From assembly GCA_049611805.1 (NCBI GenBank), contig JBMZAX010000012.1, positions 1 to 64,000 on the forward strand: DNA of 64,000 nucleotides, written 5' to 3'. The translations under genes and the position numbers were made by a program. Positions within the stretch are counted from its first letter, which is position 1; each line of letters begins with the position of its first letter. Positions 26,742 through 35,244 of the stretch are shown piece by piece. The notes under the pieces are model-generated. The model made no database searches and was not told the DNA's origin. It worked only from the letters and a program-made list of their open reading frames with translations. This DNA comes from UBA7378 sp049611805 (GTDB lineage: Bacteria; Pseudomonadota; Alphaproteobacteria; RS24).

Positions 26742-27800
26742 CTAGGCGGTGGTAAAATTATACACGCCATCATCATCCAATTGCATATTTACCAGCTTGC
26801 GATGCACCAGACACATCAAATGCGCGAGGCTTTCGCCGGTAGCCATGAAATATGTGTCGGCGGTGATTTTGCGTTTGAACAGGGCCGAGAAAATTTCACG
26901 GTCAACCGCGCGGCGCGGGGTTTTGCAAACATCCAGAAGCCGCGTCATGGCGTTTTCATGGCCGTCGACCAGCGCATCCAGGCGCGCATGCAGCCCGTAA
27001 AACGGCTCATTATGGGCCGGCAAAACCAGCGCATCGCCGGGCAATTCCTTGCGCAGCCTTATGCAACTGTCGATCCAGTCCTGCAGCGGATTCGCAAAAG
27101 GCTCGGTCGGAAACAGCGATACATTTGACGAGATGCGCGGGATAACCTGATCGCCGGAAATCAGCACATTCAAATCGGCGCAATAAAGACACGCATGTTC
27201 GGGCGCGTGCCCGCTGCCGATTTCCACCCGCCAGATGCGCCCGCCAATCTCCAGCTCATCATCTTGCTTGAGGCGGTTATAGGCCTGCGGCAATGGGAAA
27301 ATATGTTGCCCGAAGCCGCCAAAGCGTTCGCCATAGCGCGCCAGCCCGGATTCGGAAAATCCGGCACGGTGATAAAACCGAATGGCTTCGTCGGGCGCTT
27401 TGAGGCCGGTGTCTCCGGCCATGGCGCGGCACATCAGATAATCGGTGCGCGACATGTAAAATTCGGCGTCGAACCTTTTGACCAGCCAACCGGCCAGCCC
27501 CACATGGTCGGGGTGCATATGCGTCACCAGCACTCTTGAGATGGGCTTATTGTCCATAATGCCGCTGAACAATGTCTCATAATTTTGCCGCGCGCTGTCC
27601 ATATCCACGCAAGTGTCGACCAGCACCCAGCTGTCGCCGTCATCGATCAACCAGATATTAATGTGATCGAGCGAGTAAGGCAGATGCATGCGCACCCAAT
27701 ACACGCCGTCGGCAACGGCGATTGCCTTGCCGGGTTCGGGCAATGTCTCGAAAGGATATTGCAGGCCATGTGCCTGCGGCTGTGACAGTTTTTTATTCAC
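26742..27800 (-). CDS. MBL-fold metallohydrolase
   Basis: Metallo-beta-lactamase-fold hydrolase of 352 residues. The zinc motif HMHPDH is at 94-99, with further ligand candidates in GHAPEHACLY and ISGDQVIPRISSN, and a late VLPAHNEPF. The last ~80 residues resemble the winged-helix domain found after the MBL fold in glyoxalase II/LACTB2-like proteins. The substrate is unknown. It is divergent from the neighbouring SDR gene with about 90 bp between their starts and lies upstream of xseB. Confidence 0.85.
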   Translation of the reverse strand: MNKKLSQPQAHGLQYPFETLPEPGKAIAVADGVYWVRMHLPYSLDHINIWLIDDGDSWVLVDTCVDMDSARQNYETLFSGIMDNKPISRVLVTHMHPDHVGLAGWLVKRFDAEFYMSRTDYLMCRAMAGDTGLKAPDEAIRFYHRAGFSESGLARYGERFGGFGQHIFPLPQAYNRLKQDDELEIGGRIWRVEIGSGHAPEHACLYCADLNVLISGDQVIPRISSNVSLFPTEPFANPLQDWIDSCIRLRKELPGDALVLPAHNEPFYGLHARLDALVDGHENAMTRLLDVCKTPRRAVDREIFSALFKRKITADTYFMATGESLAHLMCLVHRKLVNMQLDDDGVYNFTTA

Positions 27801-27889
27801 GATAAACCTCTTCGTTTTTTCCGGTTCGGAAAAAACGGATTTCCAATTTGAAATCGGTGTACCATATTTACTCCGACTTCCAAAATTGA

Positions 27890-28894
27890 ATGAAACGGGG
27901 ATTTATCTTGAACACACCGCCGACCTTACGAAAAACGGCTCTGATTACGGGTGCCTCCGCAGGCATTGGCCGCGACTATGCCCGCTATCTCGCCGCCGAG
28001 GGCTATGACCTTATTCTGACGGCACGGCGCAAGGCGCGCCTTGACGAGGTGGCCCGCGAGCTTTCCGGCGCGTTCGGCACACAAGTGACCGTGCTGACCG
28101 CCGATCTGACAGACCCTGCCGCGCCGACAAAACTGGCGGCGGATATTCGCAAAAAAAAGCTTCAAGTCGACTATCTCGTCAACAATGCCGGTTATCAGGT
28201 GCCCGGATTTTTCGACCGTGTGCGCTGGGATGTACAACGCGACATGATGCAGATCATGATGACGGCGGTGGCCGAGCTGTGCCACATATTCGGGCCGGAA
28301 ATGGCCGCGCGCGGCTTCGGGCGCATTGTCAATATTTCTTCCGTCGCCGCCTTTGTGCCCGGACAGGCGGGCGGCGCGCTCTACCCTTCGGTGAAAGCCT
28401 TTGTCTTGCGCCTGAGCCAGAGCCTTGCCACCGAATATCAATCAGCCGGTGTGCATGTGGTTGCCGTGTGTCCGGGTTTTACCTGGAGCGAATTTCACGA
28501 TGTCGCGGGCAATCGGGCGCAAATGAACAAGCTGCCCGGTTTCATGTGGCTGGACGGCCCCAAAGTTGTTTCGGACGCGCATAGTGCCGTTGAAGCCGGT
28601 CGCGGGCCCGTCATCGTCAATGGCTGGGTCTATAAGGTGCTGACCACGCTGCTGCAAATCATTCCCGATAATTGGGTCGGCCGCCTTGCCGCACGCGGGA
28701 CGCGCAACAATGCGCTACGCCCGGAAGATGCGCGCGACGCGCCTGTTTCACCGGCGCGTAAAAGCCCACCCAAAAGCGCGCCCAAAAAACCTGCAAAAAA
28801 ATCCTCCGGCAAAGCTTCAGGCAAATCATCCGGCACTGCAAAACCTGCGCGCAAAACCGCCAAGCGCACCGGCAAACAGGCAGATAACGGGTAA
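27890..28894 (+). CDS. Short-chain dehydrogenase/reductase with Lys/Ala/Ser-rich basic tail
   Basis: Classical SDR: the cofactor motif TGASAGIG is at 20-27, NNAG at 98-101, Ser150/151 in NISSVA and the YPSVK active site with Tyr165 and Lys169. The substrate is not recognisable. After residue ~284 the protein continues for about 50 residues as a basic, low-complexity tail of Pro-Ala-Lys-Lys type, similar in composition to histone H1/AlgP-like tails. An alternative start is the TTG at 27908, which has GGGGA 6 nt upstream. The stop is 4 bp before the Sua5-family gene. Confidence 0.85.
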   Translation: MKRGFILNTPPTLRKTALITGASAGIGRDYARYLAAEGYDLILTARRKARLDEVARELSGAFGTQVTVLTADLTDPAAPTKLAADIRKKKLQVDYLVNNAGYQVPGFFDRVRWDVQRDMMQIMMTAVAELCHIFGPEMAARGFGRIVNISSVAAFVPGQAGGALYPSVKAFVLRLSQSLATEYQSAGVHVVAVCPGFTWSEFHDVAGNRAQMNKLPGFMWLDGPKVVSDAHSAVEAGRGPVIVNGWVYKVLTTLLQIIPDNWVGRLAARGTRNNALRPEDARDAPVSPARKSPPKSAPKKPAKKSSGKASGKSSGTAKPARKTAKRTGKQADNG

Positions 28895-28898
28895 TCTT

Positions 28899-29858
28899 AT
28901 GGCGGTGCTCGCGGCGACACACGCCAATATCACACGCTGCGCCGAACGCCTGCGCGCGGGCGACATTATCGCCATGCCCACCGAAACCGTTTATGGGCTG
29001 GCGGCGGATGCAACCAATGCCGCGGCGGTGGCGGCGGTTTATGCCGGCAAGGCGCGCCCGAAAATCAACCCGCTTATCTGTCATGTCGGCGCGCCGGAAG
29101 AGGCGTTTGAGCTGGGGGTTTTCAACGCTCACGCCCGCCGTCTGGCCGAACGTTTCTGGCCGGGCCCGCTGACGCTTGTTGTGCCGCGGGCCGCAATTTG
29201 CGCGGTCAGCGAACTGGCAAGTGCCGGTCTGCCGACGCTGGCGCTGCGCTGCCCCGACCACGCCGTTGCGCGCGCTTTGCTTGGCGAAACCGCGCGGCCC
29301 CTTGTGGCCCCCAGCGCCAATCCGTCGGGTCAATTAAGCCCCAGTCAGGCGCACCATGTGAGCGCGCATTTGCCCGATATCGACGTGCTGGATGGGGGCC
29401 CGTGCGCCGTCGGGCTCGAGTCGACCATTATCGGCTGTCTGGAGGAAGACCCCACCCTGCTGCGCACGGGCGGTCTGTCGCGCGATGTGCTGGAAGCGTG
29501 CCTCGACAGAAGCTTGGCCGAATTGCCGGAAAATGCCGACCGCACGGCGCGGCTGGCACCGGGGCGCATGTTGCGCCATTACGCCCCGCGCGCGCCGCTT
29601 TGCATTAATGGCGAGATGCCGGAAGGCGCATATCTTCTCTTGGGCTTCGGGCCGGAGGCGTCCGAAGGAGCGGTGGAAAATCTGAGCCCGTCGGGAAACC
29701 TGAACGAGGCCGCCGCCAATCTTTTTGACTGCCTGCACCGGCTGGATGCGCGCGCAATGGCCGAGGGCAAGGCCATTGTCGTCGCCCCCGTGCCGACGGG
29801 CGGGCTGGGCGATGCCATTAACGACCGGCTTAAACGCGCCGCGCAAAACACGCCGTAA
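28899..29858 (+). CDS. Threonylcarbamoyl-AMP synthase (Sua5/YrdC family)
   Basis: Makes threonylcarbamoyl-AMP for the universal t6A37 modification of ANN-decoding tRNAs. The 319 residues start with the YrdC domain (AGDIIAMPTETVYGLAADATN, KARPKINPLICHV, FWPGPLTLV, PSANPSGQLSP, GLESTIIG). A C-terminal Sua5-specific domain begins after the linker LAPGRMLRHYAPRAP. The ATG at 28899 was chosen; the longer in-frame form runs antiparallel in frame through the SDR tail and is not conserved. It follows the SDR gene after 4 bp. Confidence 0.94.
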   Translation: MAVLAATHANITRCAERLRAGDIIAMPTETVYGLAADATNAAAVAAVYAGKARPKINPLICHVGAPEEAFELGVFNAHARRLAERFWPGPLTLVVPRAAICAVSELASAGLPTLALRCPDHAVARALLGETARPLVAPSANPSGQLSPSQAHHVSAHLPDIDVLDGGPCAVGLESTIIGCLEEDPTLLRTGGLSRDVLEACLDRSLAELPENADRTARLAPGRMLRHYAPRAPLCINGEMPEGAYLLLGFGPEASEGAVENLSPSGNLNEAAANLFDCLHRLDARAMAEGKAIVVAPVPTGGLGDAINDRLKRAAQNTP

Positions 29859-29877
29859 TATTTGGATTTGGGTCGCC

Positions 29878-30732
29878 TCAGCTTGCGAGATGCTGGACAA
29901 GCAGGGTCGGCACATCCAGACAATGTGATTTGACCGTGCACACGCGCGTGCCCGCTTTGCGGCCTTCGCGCACTTCCGACACCGCCACATTGCTTTCGAC
30001 CAGACGGGCATGGGTCGTTTCAATATCGTCGGTCTTCAGTGCCAGTCCCCATAAATGATCAAGCTCGGCGTCATATTTTGGCGCGCCGATAACCTCAATG
30101 CTCATACGGTTGGTGCGGAAAAACAGCATGTCGCCGCCCCAATCGGGCCGCGATTGTTCCAACGCCAGCCGGATGCCAAGCTGGGAGCCGTAGAAATTTT
30201 TTGAGGCTTGCGTGTCGGACGTTTGCACCACCACATGGTCAACCCCCGTACACGGGCCCGCCCCGGCGACAGGTGCCGGTTTGAGCGCGTCAGGGTCGTC
30301 ATGGCGAATGGCAAAACTGAAAATGCCGCGCGCGGCGGCGTCCGGCCACACCATATTCTGCCAGCTTCGCTTGGCGGTCTCGGCAAGGTCGGTTCCGTGC
30401 CCCGCCATCGGATCGCTAATGTCCAGCCCGGCATTGCGGGCATGGTCAATAAACGGCGCGATTTCCGCGACACCGAATACCAGCCCCATCAGCCCCTGCC
30501 CCTTGTCGGCAATATGTTGCGTCACGCGATCACCGGCCCAGCCCGACCCTTCGGCGGCCAGCAATTCGAGATAGGTGTTGTCGAGTTTGAACAGCGTGTT
30601 GGCGCTGCCATAATCGGGATGGCGCCCCTGCCAGCTTGGGACGCGCCCCAGCATGAGAGCGTAATCACGGGTGGCGGCTTCCAGGTCAGAAACGGCAATA
30701 ATAATATGGTCAACACACGCAGACATGGGCAA
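29878..30732 (-). CDS. Glyoxalase-like (VOC superfamily) protein
   Basis: The 284 residues form two VOC-like halves: an N-terminal half starting VDHIIIAVSDLEAATRDYALMLGR, with the lysozyme-inhibitor-like PF13468 type features (ANTLFKLDNTYLELLA), and a C-terminal half starting GVDHVVVQTSDTQASKNFYGSQLGI and ending with RVCTVKSHCLDVPTLL. Histidines at the start of each half and Glu in YLELLA are candidate metal ligands. No substrate can be assigned. The gene converges on the Sua5-family gene. Confidence 0.8.
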   Translation of the reverse strand: MPMSACVDHIIIAVSDLEAATRDYALMLGRVPSWQGRHPDYGSANTLFKLDNTYLELLAAEGSGWAGDRVTQHIADKGQGLMGLVFGVAEIAPFIDHARNAGLDISDPMAGHGTDLAETAKRSWQNMVWPDAAARGIFSFAIRHDDPDALKPAPVAGAGPCTGVDHVVVQTSDTQASKNFYGSQLGIRLALEQSRPDWGGDMLFFRTNRMSIEVIGAPKYDAELDHLWGLALKTDDIETTHARLVESNVAVSEVREGRKAGTRVCTVKSHCLDVPTLLVQHLAS

Positions 30733-30759
30733 AACTCTAGCAGGGCGGAGCGCGCGCGC

Positions 30760-31461
30760 CTAGAATAAATCCAATTGCTCGGCAGCTTTCACAGGCTCGG
30801 TTTCCTGCCACAAATCAGCCCCTTCGGCGTCGCGCTTGTTCACGCGTTTTGAAACCGGTGTGTCGACAAAAGCCCCGATATCGGCAGGCTTCAACAGGCT
30901 TTGCAAAGCCGGCGCGTCAGTTTCGAAGGCCGACAGCCAATCGGGTGCATCGGCCGGTGCAATCATGGCCGGCATGCGATGATGGATATGCGCGAGATTT
31001 TCCGCCGCCTCGACCGTCACCACGGCACAACCCTCAATTTCGCTGCCATCCGGGCCCGCCCAGACATCCCAAATCGCCGCCATGAAAAACGGTTGCGCAT
31101 CCGCCTGCCGTATCAGATAGGGCTGGCCGGATTTTCGTTCCCATTCGTAAAACCCGTCAGCCGGCAGCAGGGCGCGGCGGCGGCGGAAAGCGTTTTTGAA
31201 ACTGGGTTTGGTCTGCACGGTTTCGGCGCGCGCATTGATTTGTGGTCGCGCGCCGGGGCGTGACATATAATCGGCGCGCGCCCATCCGGGCACCAGCCCC
31301 CATTGTACCGGGTCAAGTCGGGCTTGGCGTTGCCTGCGTATCAGGCTTACCGGCTGGCCGGGCGTGATATTGTAGCGCGGCTCCATATTGGGCAGATTGA
31401 CGAACTCGACAAATTGGCGCAGTGCCGTGGGCGGCGTCACCAGTGCGAAACGACCACACAT
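30760..31461 (-). CDS. SOS response-associated peptidase family protein (SRAP/YedK)
   Basis: YedK/HMCES proteins form a covalent thiazolidine crosslink with abasic sites in single-stranded DNA. The 233 residues begin MCGRFALVTP so that Cys2 becomes the N-terminal nucleophile. They contain the family motifs NARAETVQTKPSFKNAFRRRRALLPADGFYEWE (with the catalytic Asn and Glu) and HHRMPAMI with the key His. The ATG at 31461 shares one base with the DUF192 stop (TGATG), so the genes are coupled. The preceding GTG is in frame but would bury Cys2. Confidence 0.93.
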   Translation of the reverse strand: MCGRFALVTPPTALRQFVEFVNLPNMEPRYNITPGQPVSLIRRQRQARLDPVQWGLVPGWARADYMSRPGARPQINARAETVQTKPSFKNAFRRRRALLPADGFYEWERKSGQPYLIRQADAQPFFMAAIWDVWAGPDGSEIEGCAVVTVEAAENLAHIHHRMPAMIAPADAPDWLSAFETDAPALQSLLKPADIGAFVDTPVSKRVNKRDAEGADLWQETEPVKAAEQLDLF

Positions 31462-31955
31462 CACACGCCCCCTTTTATCGGTCGAACAATATGTCCGGTC
31501 GCCACGCCAAGGGCGGCTGCACGTCCGGCGGCTATTTCAAGCACCGCCGCCACCGGTTTGCGCGAGGTGGTGAGGCGGTCTGAATTTGTGTCATGGCGGG
31601 TGACAATGCTGGCAATGCGCCCGTCTTCGCCGATGAAAATCATGTCGAGGGGAATATGCGTGTTCCGCATCCAGAAGCCGACCTTGCGCGGCGGGTCAAA
31701 CACAAACAACATGCCGGTATCGGGCGCCAGATGCGCCACATGCATGAGGCCGCGCGCATGGCCTGCCCGATCCGCAACACGGGCAACGGAAAACGCATGG
31801 CTTGCACCATTTTCGCCAATAATTTCAATACGATAATTTGGCTCGATCGTGCGATTGGGCTCAAGATTGCGGGCCGTATCGCCGATAGCGACCGGCGGCG
31901 ACACCAACATCGCCAGACACAGGAGCAAAACCGGAAATTTATGCCATATAGCCAT
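31461..31955 (-). CDS. DUF192 family exported protein
   Basis: Small exported protein of 164 residues. A signal peptide is visible (MAIWHKFPVLLLCLAMLVSPPVAIG). The DUF192 core follows: ARGLMHVAHLAPDTGMLFVF, FWMRNTHIPLDMIFIGEDGRI and a C-terminal VLEIAAGRAAALGVATGH. DUF192 proteins are widespread and lack a defined biochemical function. An in-frame start at 32024 would put ~23 residues before the signal peptide and is unlikely. Confidence 0.88.
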   Translation of the reverse strand: MAIWHKFPVLLLCLAMLVSPPVAIGDTARNLEPNRTIEPNYRIEIIGENGASHAFSVARVADRAGHARGLMHVAHLAPDTGMLFVFDPPRKVGFWMRNTHIPLDMIFIGEDGRIASIVTRHDTNSDRLTTSRKPVAAVLEIAAGRAAALGVATGHIVRPIKGGV

Positions 31956-32006
31956 TGCCAAACAGTGCCATTGCCGCGCGGCAAGGTCAAAACAGTTTGT
32001 TATGGG

Positions 32007-32039
32007 GCAAGTAATGATTGGCAAGTAATCATTGGCAAG
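32007..32039. repeat. 14-bp tandem duplication upstream of SDR gene
   Basis: GCAAGTAATGATTG (32007-32020) is followed by GCAAGTAATCATTG (32021-32034, one mismatch) and a third partial copy GCAAG, in the 144-bp gap between the divergent DUF192 and SDR genes. Confidence 0.85.
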
Positions 32040-32099
32040 CGGGGCCGGTTTGATAATATGCCAAAAATTTGGGGAGCCAAAAAATGTGGGGAGAAGGAT

Positions 32100-32885
32100 G
32101 TGACCTATAAAGCTTTTGATTTGACGGGCAAAGTCGCGCTGGTGACGGGCGGCAATCGCGGCATCGGGCTGGGCATGGCAATGGCCATGGCGCAGGCCGG
32201 AGCCAATATCGCCATTTGGGGAACCAATGAGGCAAATAATGCCGAGGCCGTCGCCAAGCTGAGCGGTGAAACCGGCGTTACGGCACAGGCCTGGCAGGTC
32301 AATGTGGCAGATGAAGACGCCGTGGACGCCGCCTTTGTCGAAACCGTTTCAGCCTTCGGGCGCGTTGACAGCGTGTTTGCCAATGCCGGCATCGGCAAGC
32401 TGGCCGGCGCATTTTCGCAAATGAACACGCAAGCCTATCGCGACGTGCTGGCGGTCAATCTTGACGGTGTGTTTTTCACCCTGCGCGCCGCCGCCCGCCA
32501 TATGGTCGAGCGCGCCGAAGCCGGTGACCCCGGCGGGTCGCTTGTTGGCATTGCCAGCCTCGCCGCGATTGAGGGTGCGGCCCGCAACCAGCATTACGCC
32601 GCCACCAAGGGCGCGGTCATCTCCATGATGAAAAGCATCGCGGTTGAACATGCCCGTTACGGCGTGCGCGCCAATGCAATCCTGCCCGGCTGGATAGCGA
32701 CCGACATGACCGAAGGCGCGCAGAACAGCCCGGCCTTTGCCGATAAGGTCATTCCGCGCGTGCCCGCCCGCAGATGGGGCGAGCCGGAAGATTTCGGCGG
32801 CGTCGCGGTTTATCTGACCAGCAATGCCTCGGCCTATCACTCCGGCGATTTGTTCGTCATTGACGGCGGATATTCGATTTTTTAG
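32100..32885 (+). CDS. Short-chain dehydrogenase/reductase (FabG-like)
   Basis: NAD(P)-dependent oxidoreductase of 261 residues. TGGNRGIG is at 16-23, FANAG at 93-97, a Ser at about 153 in GIASLAA, and YAATK with Tyr166 and Lys170. The C-terminal end LFVIDGGYSIF is typical of FabG-like SDRs. The GTG start was chosen because GGGGAG lies 6 nt upstream; an ATG at 32058 adds 14 residues not seen in the family. Substrate unknown. Its stop overlaps that of the convergent AcuI-like gene by 4 bp. Confidence 0.87.
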   Translation: MTYKAFDLTGKVALVTGGNRGIGLGMAMAMAQAGANIAIWGTNEANNAEAVAKLSGETGVTAQAWQVNVADEDAVDAAFVETVSAFGRVDSVFANAGIGKLAGAFSQMNTQAYRDVLAVNLDGVFFTLRAAARHMVERAEAGDPGGSLVGIASLAAIEGAARNQHYAATKGAVISMMKSIAVEHARYGVRANAILPGWIATDMTEGAQNSPAFADKVIPRVPARRWGEPEDFGGVAVYLTSNASAYHSGDLFVIDGGYSIF

Positions 32886-33871
32886 GCGTTCACGTCAATC
32901 ACAACACGACCGCGGGTCTGACCGGCCAGAATTTTGCCACCCAGTTCCGGCAGGTCTGACAGCGTCGCCGTGCTGGTCATGGCGTCGAGCATGTCGAGGT
33001 CAAGGTCTTTTGCCAGCCGTGCCCATGCTTCCTGACGCAGGGCTTGGGGTGCCATCACACTGTCAATGCCGCGCAAGGTGACGCCGCGCAAAATAAACGG
33101 CATGACCGAAGCCGGCAGATCCGGCCCTTGCGCCAAACCGCAAGCCGCCACCGTGCCGCCATAGCGGGTTTGGGAGATGGCCGTTGCCAGCGTGTGACTG
33201 CCCACGGCGTCGACAACCGCGGCCCATTTTTCCGTATCAAGGGGGCGGGCCTCTCCGGAAAGTTCGGCCCTGTCGATAATGCGCGCGGCCCCCAGCTTGG
33301 TCAGATATTCCGCTTCGTCGGGGCGTCCGGTCGAGGCGACAACCTGATAGCCGAGCTTTGACAGCAATGCGATGGCAACACTGCCAACGCCGCCTGCCGC
33401 GCCCGTTACCAGAACCTCGCCGGCATCGGTCGGCGTATCGGGCTCAATCGCCATAACGCACAACATGGCCGTATAGCCGGCCGTGCCGATGGCCATGGCG
33501 CGCGCCGCGGAAATATTGTCGGGGCGCTTAACGAGCCAATCTCCTTTGACGCGGGCTTTTTGCGCATAGCCGCCAAAATGAACCTCGCCAAGGCCCCAAC
33601 CGTTCAAAACAACATTGTCGCCGGGCTGAAACTGGGCATTGTCGGAACTCTCAACAGTGCCGGAAAAATCAATGCCCGGTATCATCGGCCATGCGCGCAC
33701 CACGGGAAACGCACCGGTCAAGGCCAGCCCGTCTTTGTAATTCAAGGTCGAGTGCGAGACGGCGACGGTCACATCACCCTCCATCAGCGCATCTTCGCTC
33801 ATTTCAATGATTTCGTGCGACTGGCCGTCATCGGTTTTGTTCAAACGCAGAGCGCGGAATTTATCAGACAT
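32882..33871 (-). CDS. YhdH/AcuI-like NADPH-dependent acryloyl-CoA reductase
   Basis: Zinc-free medium-chain reductase of 329 residues. Family features are TLNYKDGLALTG, PMIPGIDFSGTVE, NGWGLGEVHFGGYAQ, the nucleotide-binding VTGAAGGVGSVAIALLSKLGYQVVASTGR, and a C-terminal IIDRAELSGEARPL...GGKILAGQTRGRVVIDV. AcuI members reduce acryloyl-CoA to propionyl-CoA in DMSP and 3-hydroxypropionate metabolism, but family members are annotated broadly as quinone oxidoreductases, so the specific substrate is an inference. It stands alone, with no other DMSP gene beside it. Confidence 0.85.
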   Translation of the reverse strand: MSDKFRALRLNKTDDGQSHEIIEMSEDALMEGDVTVAVSHSTLNYKDGLALTGAFPVVRAWPMIPGIDFSGTVESSDNAQFQPGDNVVLNGWGLGEVHFGGYAQKARVKGDWLVKRPDNISAARAMAIGTAGYTAMLCVMAIEPDTPTDAGEVLVTGAAGGVGSVAIALLSKLGYQVVASTGRPDEAEYLTKLGAARIIDRAELSGEARPLDTEKWAAVVDAVGSHTLATAISQTRYGGTVAACGLAQGPDLPASVMPFILRGVTLRGIDSVMAPQALRQEAWARLAKDLDLDMLDAMTSTATLSDLPELGGKILAGQTRGRVVIDVNA

Positions 33872-33906
33872 GAATATTCTCCTTCAAAGGGGTAACTTGG
33901 TGAAAA

Positions 33907-35232
33907 TCAAATACCAAAAGCGATGGGCTGGCCGGTTTCGGCTGTTTCCAAAACGCCGTCCCACATGACGCGCTGGCCGCGCACCATGGTGCCGACCGGC
34001 CATCCGCGCACCGATTTTCCGGTAAAGGGCGACCAACCGCAGCGGCTGGCAATCCAGTCTTCTTCAATCGTGCGGGTCGCGGCCAAATCAACAAATGTCA
34101 AATCGGCATGATTGCCAATGGCAACCTCGCCCTTATCGGCCAAATTGAACAGGCTGCGCGCGCGGTAGCTTGTCAGAAAAACAAGTTTCGCCAGCGACAG
34201 CTTGCCGTCGGCCATATGGTTGAGCATGAGCGGCAAAAGCGTTTGCACGCCCGGCATGCCGGCCGGCGAATGGGGATAGGCATCGGCCTTTTCTTCGCGC
34301 GTATGGGGTGCATGATCCGAGCCGATGACATCGACAATGCCCTGCTCCAGCGCTTTCCACAAAGCCGCGCGGTGGCGACCTTCGCGAATGGGCGGGTTCA
34401 TCTGGGCAAATGTGCCAAGCTCTTCATAAGCCTCCGGCGCGGCCAATGTGAGGTGTTGCGGGGTAACTTCAACAGAGGCGATATCGCGATTGGCGGCGAG
34501 TATCTGCATTTCCTCTTCCGTGCTGATATGCAGAACGTGAATATTTTTTCCCGCTTCGCGGGCAAGCTTCACAAGCCGCCGCGTGCTGCTGATGGCCGCT
34601 TCCGCATCGCGCCAGACTGGGTGGGTTTCGACCTTGCCGGTTTCGGCCAGATTGCGTCTTTCACGCAGGCGAAACTCATCTTCGCTGTGAAACGCCGCGC
34701 GCCGCCGGATGAATTTCAAAATATCGGCCACGCCATCATCATCGGGCACCAGCAAATTTCCGGTCGATGAGCCCATGAAAACCTTTACGCCGCACACGCC
34801 GGGCATTTTTTCCAGTTTCGGCAATTCAGCCGCATTTTCATGCGTGCCGCCGACATAGAAGGCAAAATCGCAATGCATGCGGTTGGTCGCGCGCGCCACC
34901 TTGTCCTCAACGGCTTCGGCTGTCGTGGTGGGGGGCTTGGTGTTGGGCATTTCAAAAACGCCCGTCACGCCGCCCATCACGGCGGCCAGCGAGCCGGATT
35001 GCAAATCTTCCTTATGTTCAATGCCCGGTTCGCGGAAATGAACTTGCGTGTCGATGACGCCGGGCAAAATGGTGAGGCCGGTGGCGTCAATATGCGCGCG
35101 CCCCTGATCGGCGCTGACATCTCCCAGCGCTGCAAAGCGCCCGTCCGTGATGCCGATATTGACCGCTTCGCTGGTCTCATGCGTGGCAAGCGTGCCGTTG
35201 GTTATGGTGAGGTCGTAAACCGATTCTGCCAT
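33907..35232 (-). CDS. Dihydroorotase-like amidohydrolase (PyrC family)
   Basis: Amidohydrolase of 441 residues matching the class I dihydroorotase plan: DTQVHFREPG at 61-70, VFEMPNT at 92-98, GVKVFMGSS around Lys150, FHSEDE with His182, IHVLHISTEEE, TPQHL and VIGSDHAPHT with Asp306. It would cyclise carbamoyl-aspartate to dihydroorotate in pyrimidine synthesis. The first His of the metal-binding HxH pair is Gln63 here, a variation I recall for an alphaproteobacterial subgroup, so activity is not certain. No pyrB lies beside it. It is 12 bp after the GT9-like gene's start region on the same strand. Confidence 0.83.
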   Translation of the reverse strand: MAESVYDLTITNGTLATHETSEAVNIGITDGRFAALGDVSADQGRAHIDATGLTILPGVIDTQVHFREPGIEHKEDLQSGSLAAVMGGVTGVFEMPNTKPPTTTAEAVEDKVARATNRMHCDFAFYVGGTHENAAELPKLEKMPGVCGVKVFMGSSTGNLLVPDDDGVADILKFIRRRAAFHSEDEFRLRERRNLAETGKVETHPVWRDAEAAISSTRRLVKLAREAGKNIHVLHISTEEEMQILAANRDIASVEVTPQHLTLAAPEAYEELGTFAQMNPPIREGRHRAALWKALEQGIVDVIGSDHAPHTREEKADAYPHSPAGMPGVQTLLPLMLNHMADGKLSLAKLVFLTSYRARSLFNLADKGEVAIGNHADLTFVDLAATRTIEEDWIASRCGWSPFTGKSVRGWPVGTMVRGQRVMWDGVLETAETGQPIAFGI

Positions 35233-35244
35233 GACTAAATTCCT

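Noticed and set aside
31593..32099. In-frame upstream extension of the second SDR
   Set aside because: The extension runs opposite DUF192 and contains no conserved sequence. The GTG at 32100 has a ribosome-binding site and matches the family start.
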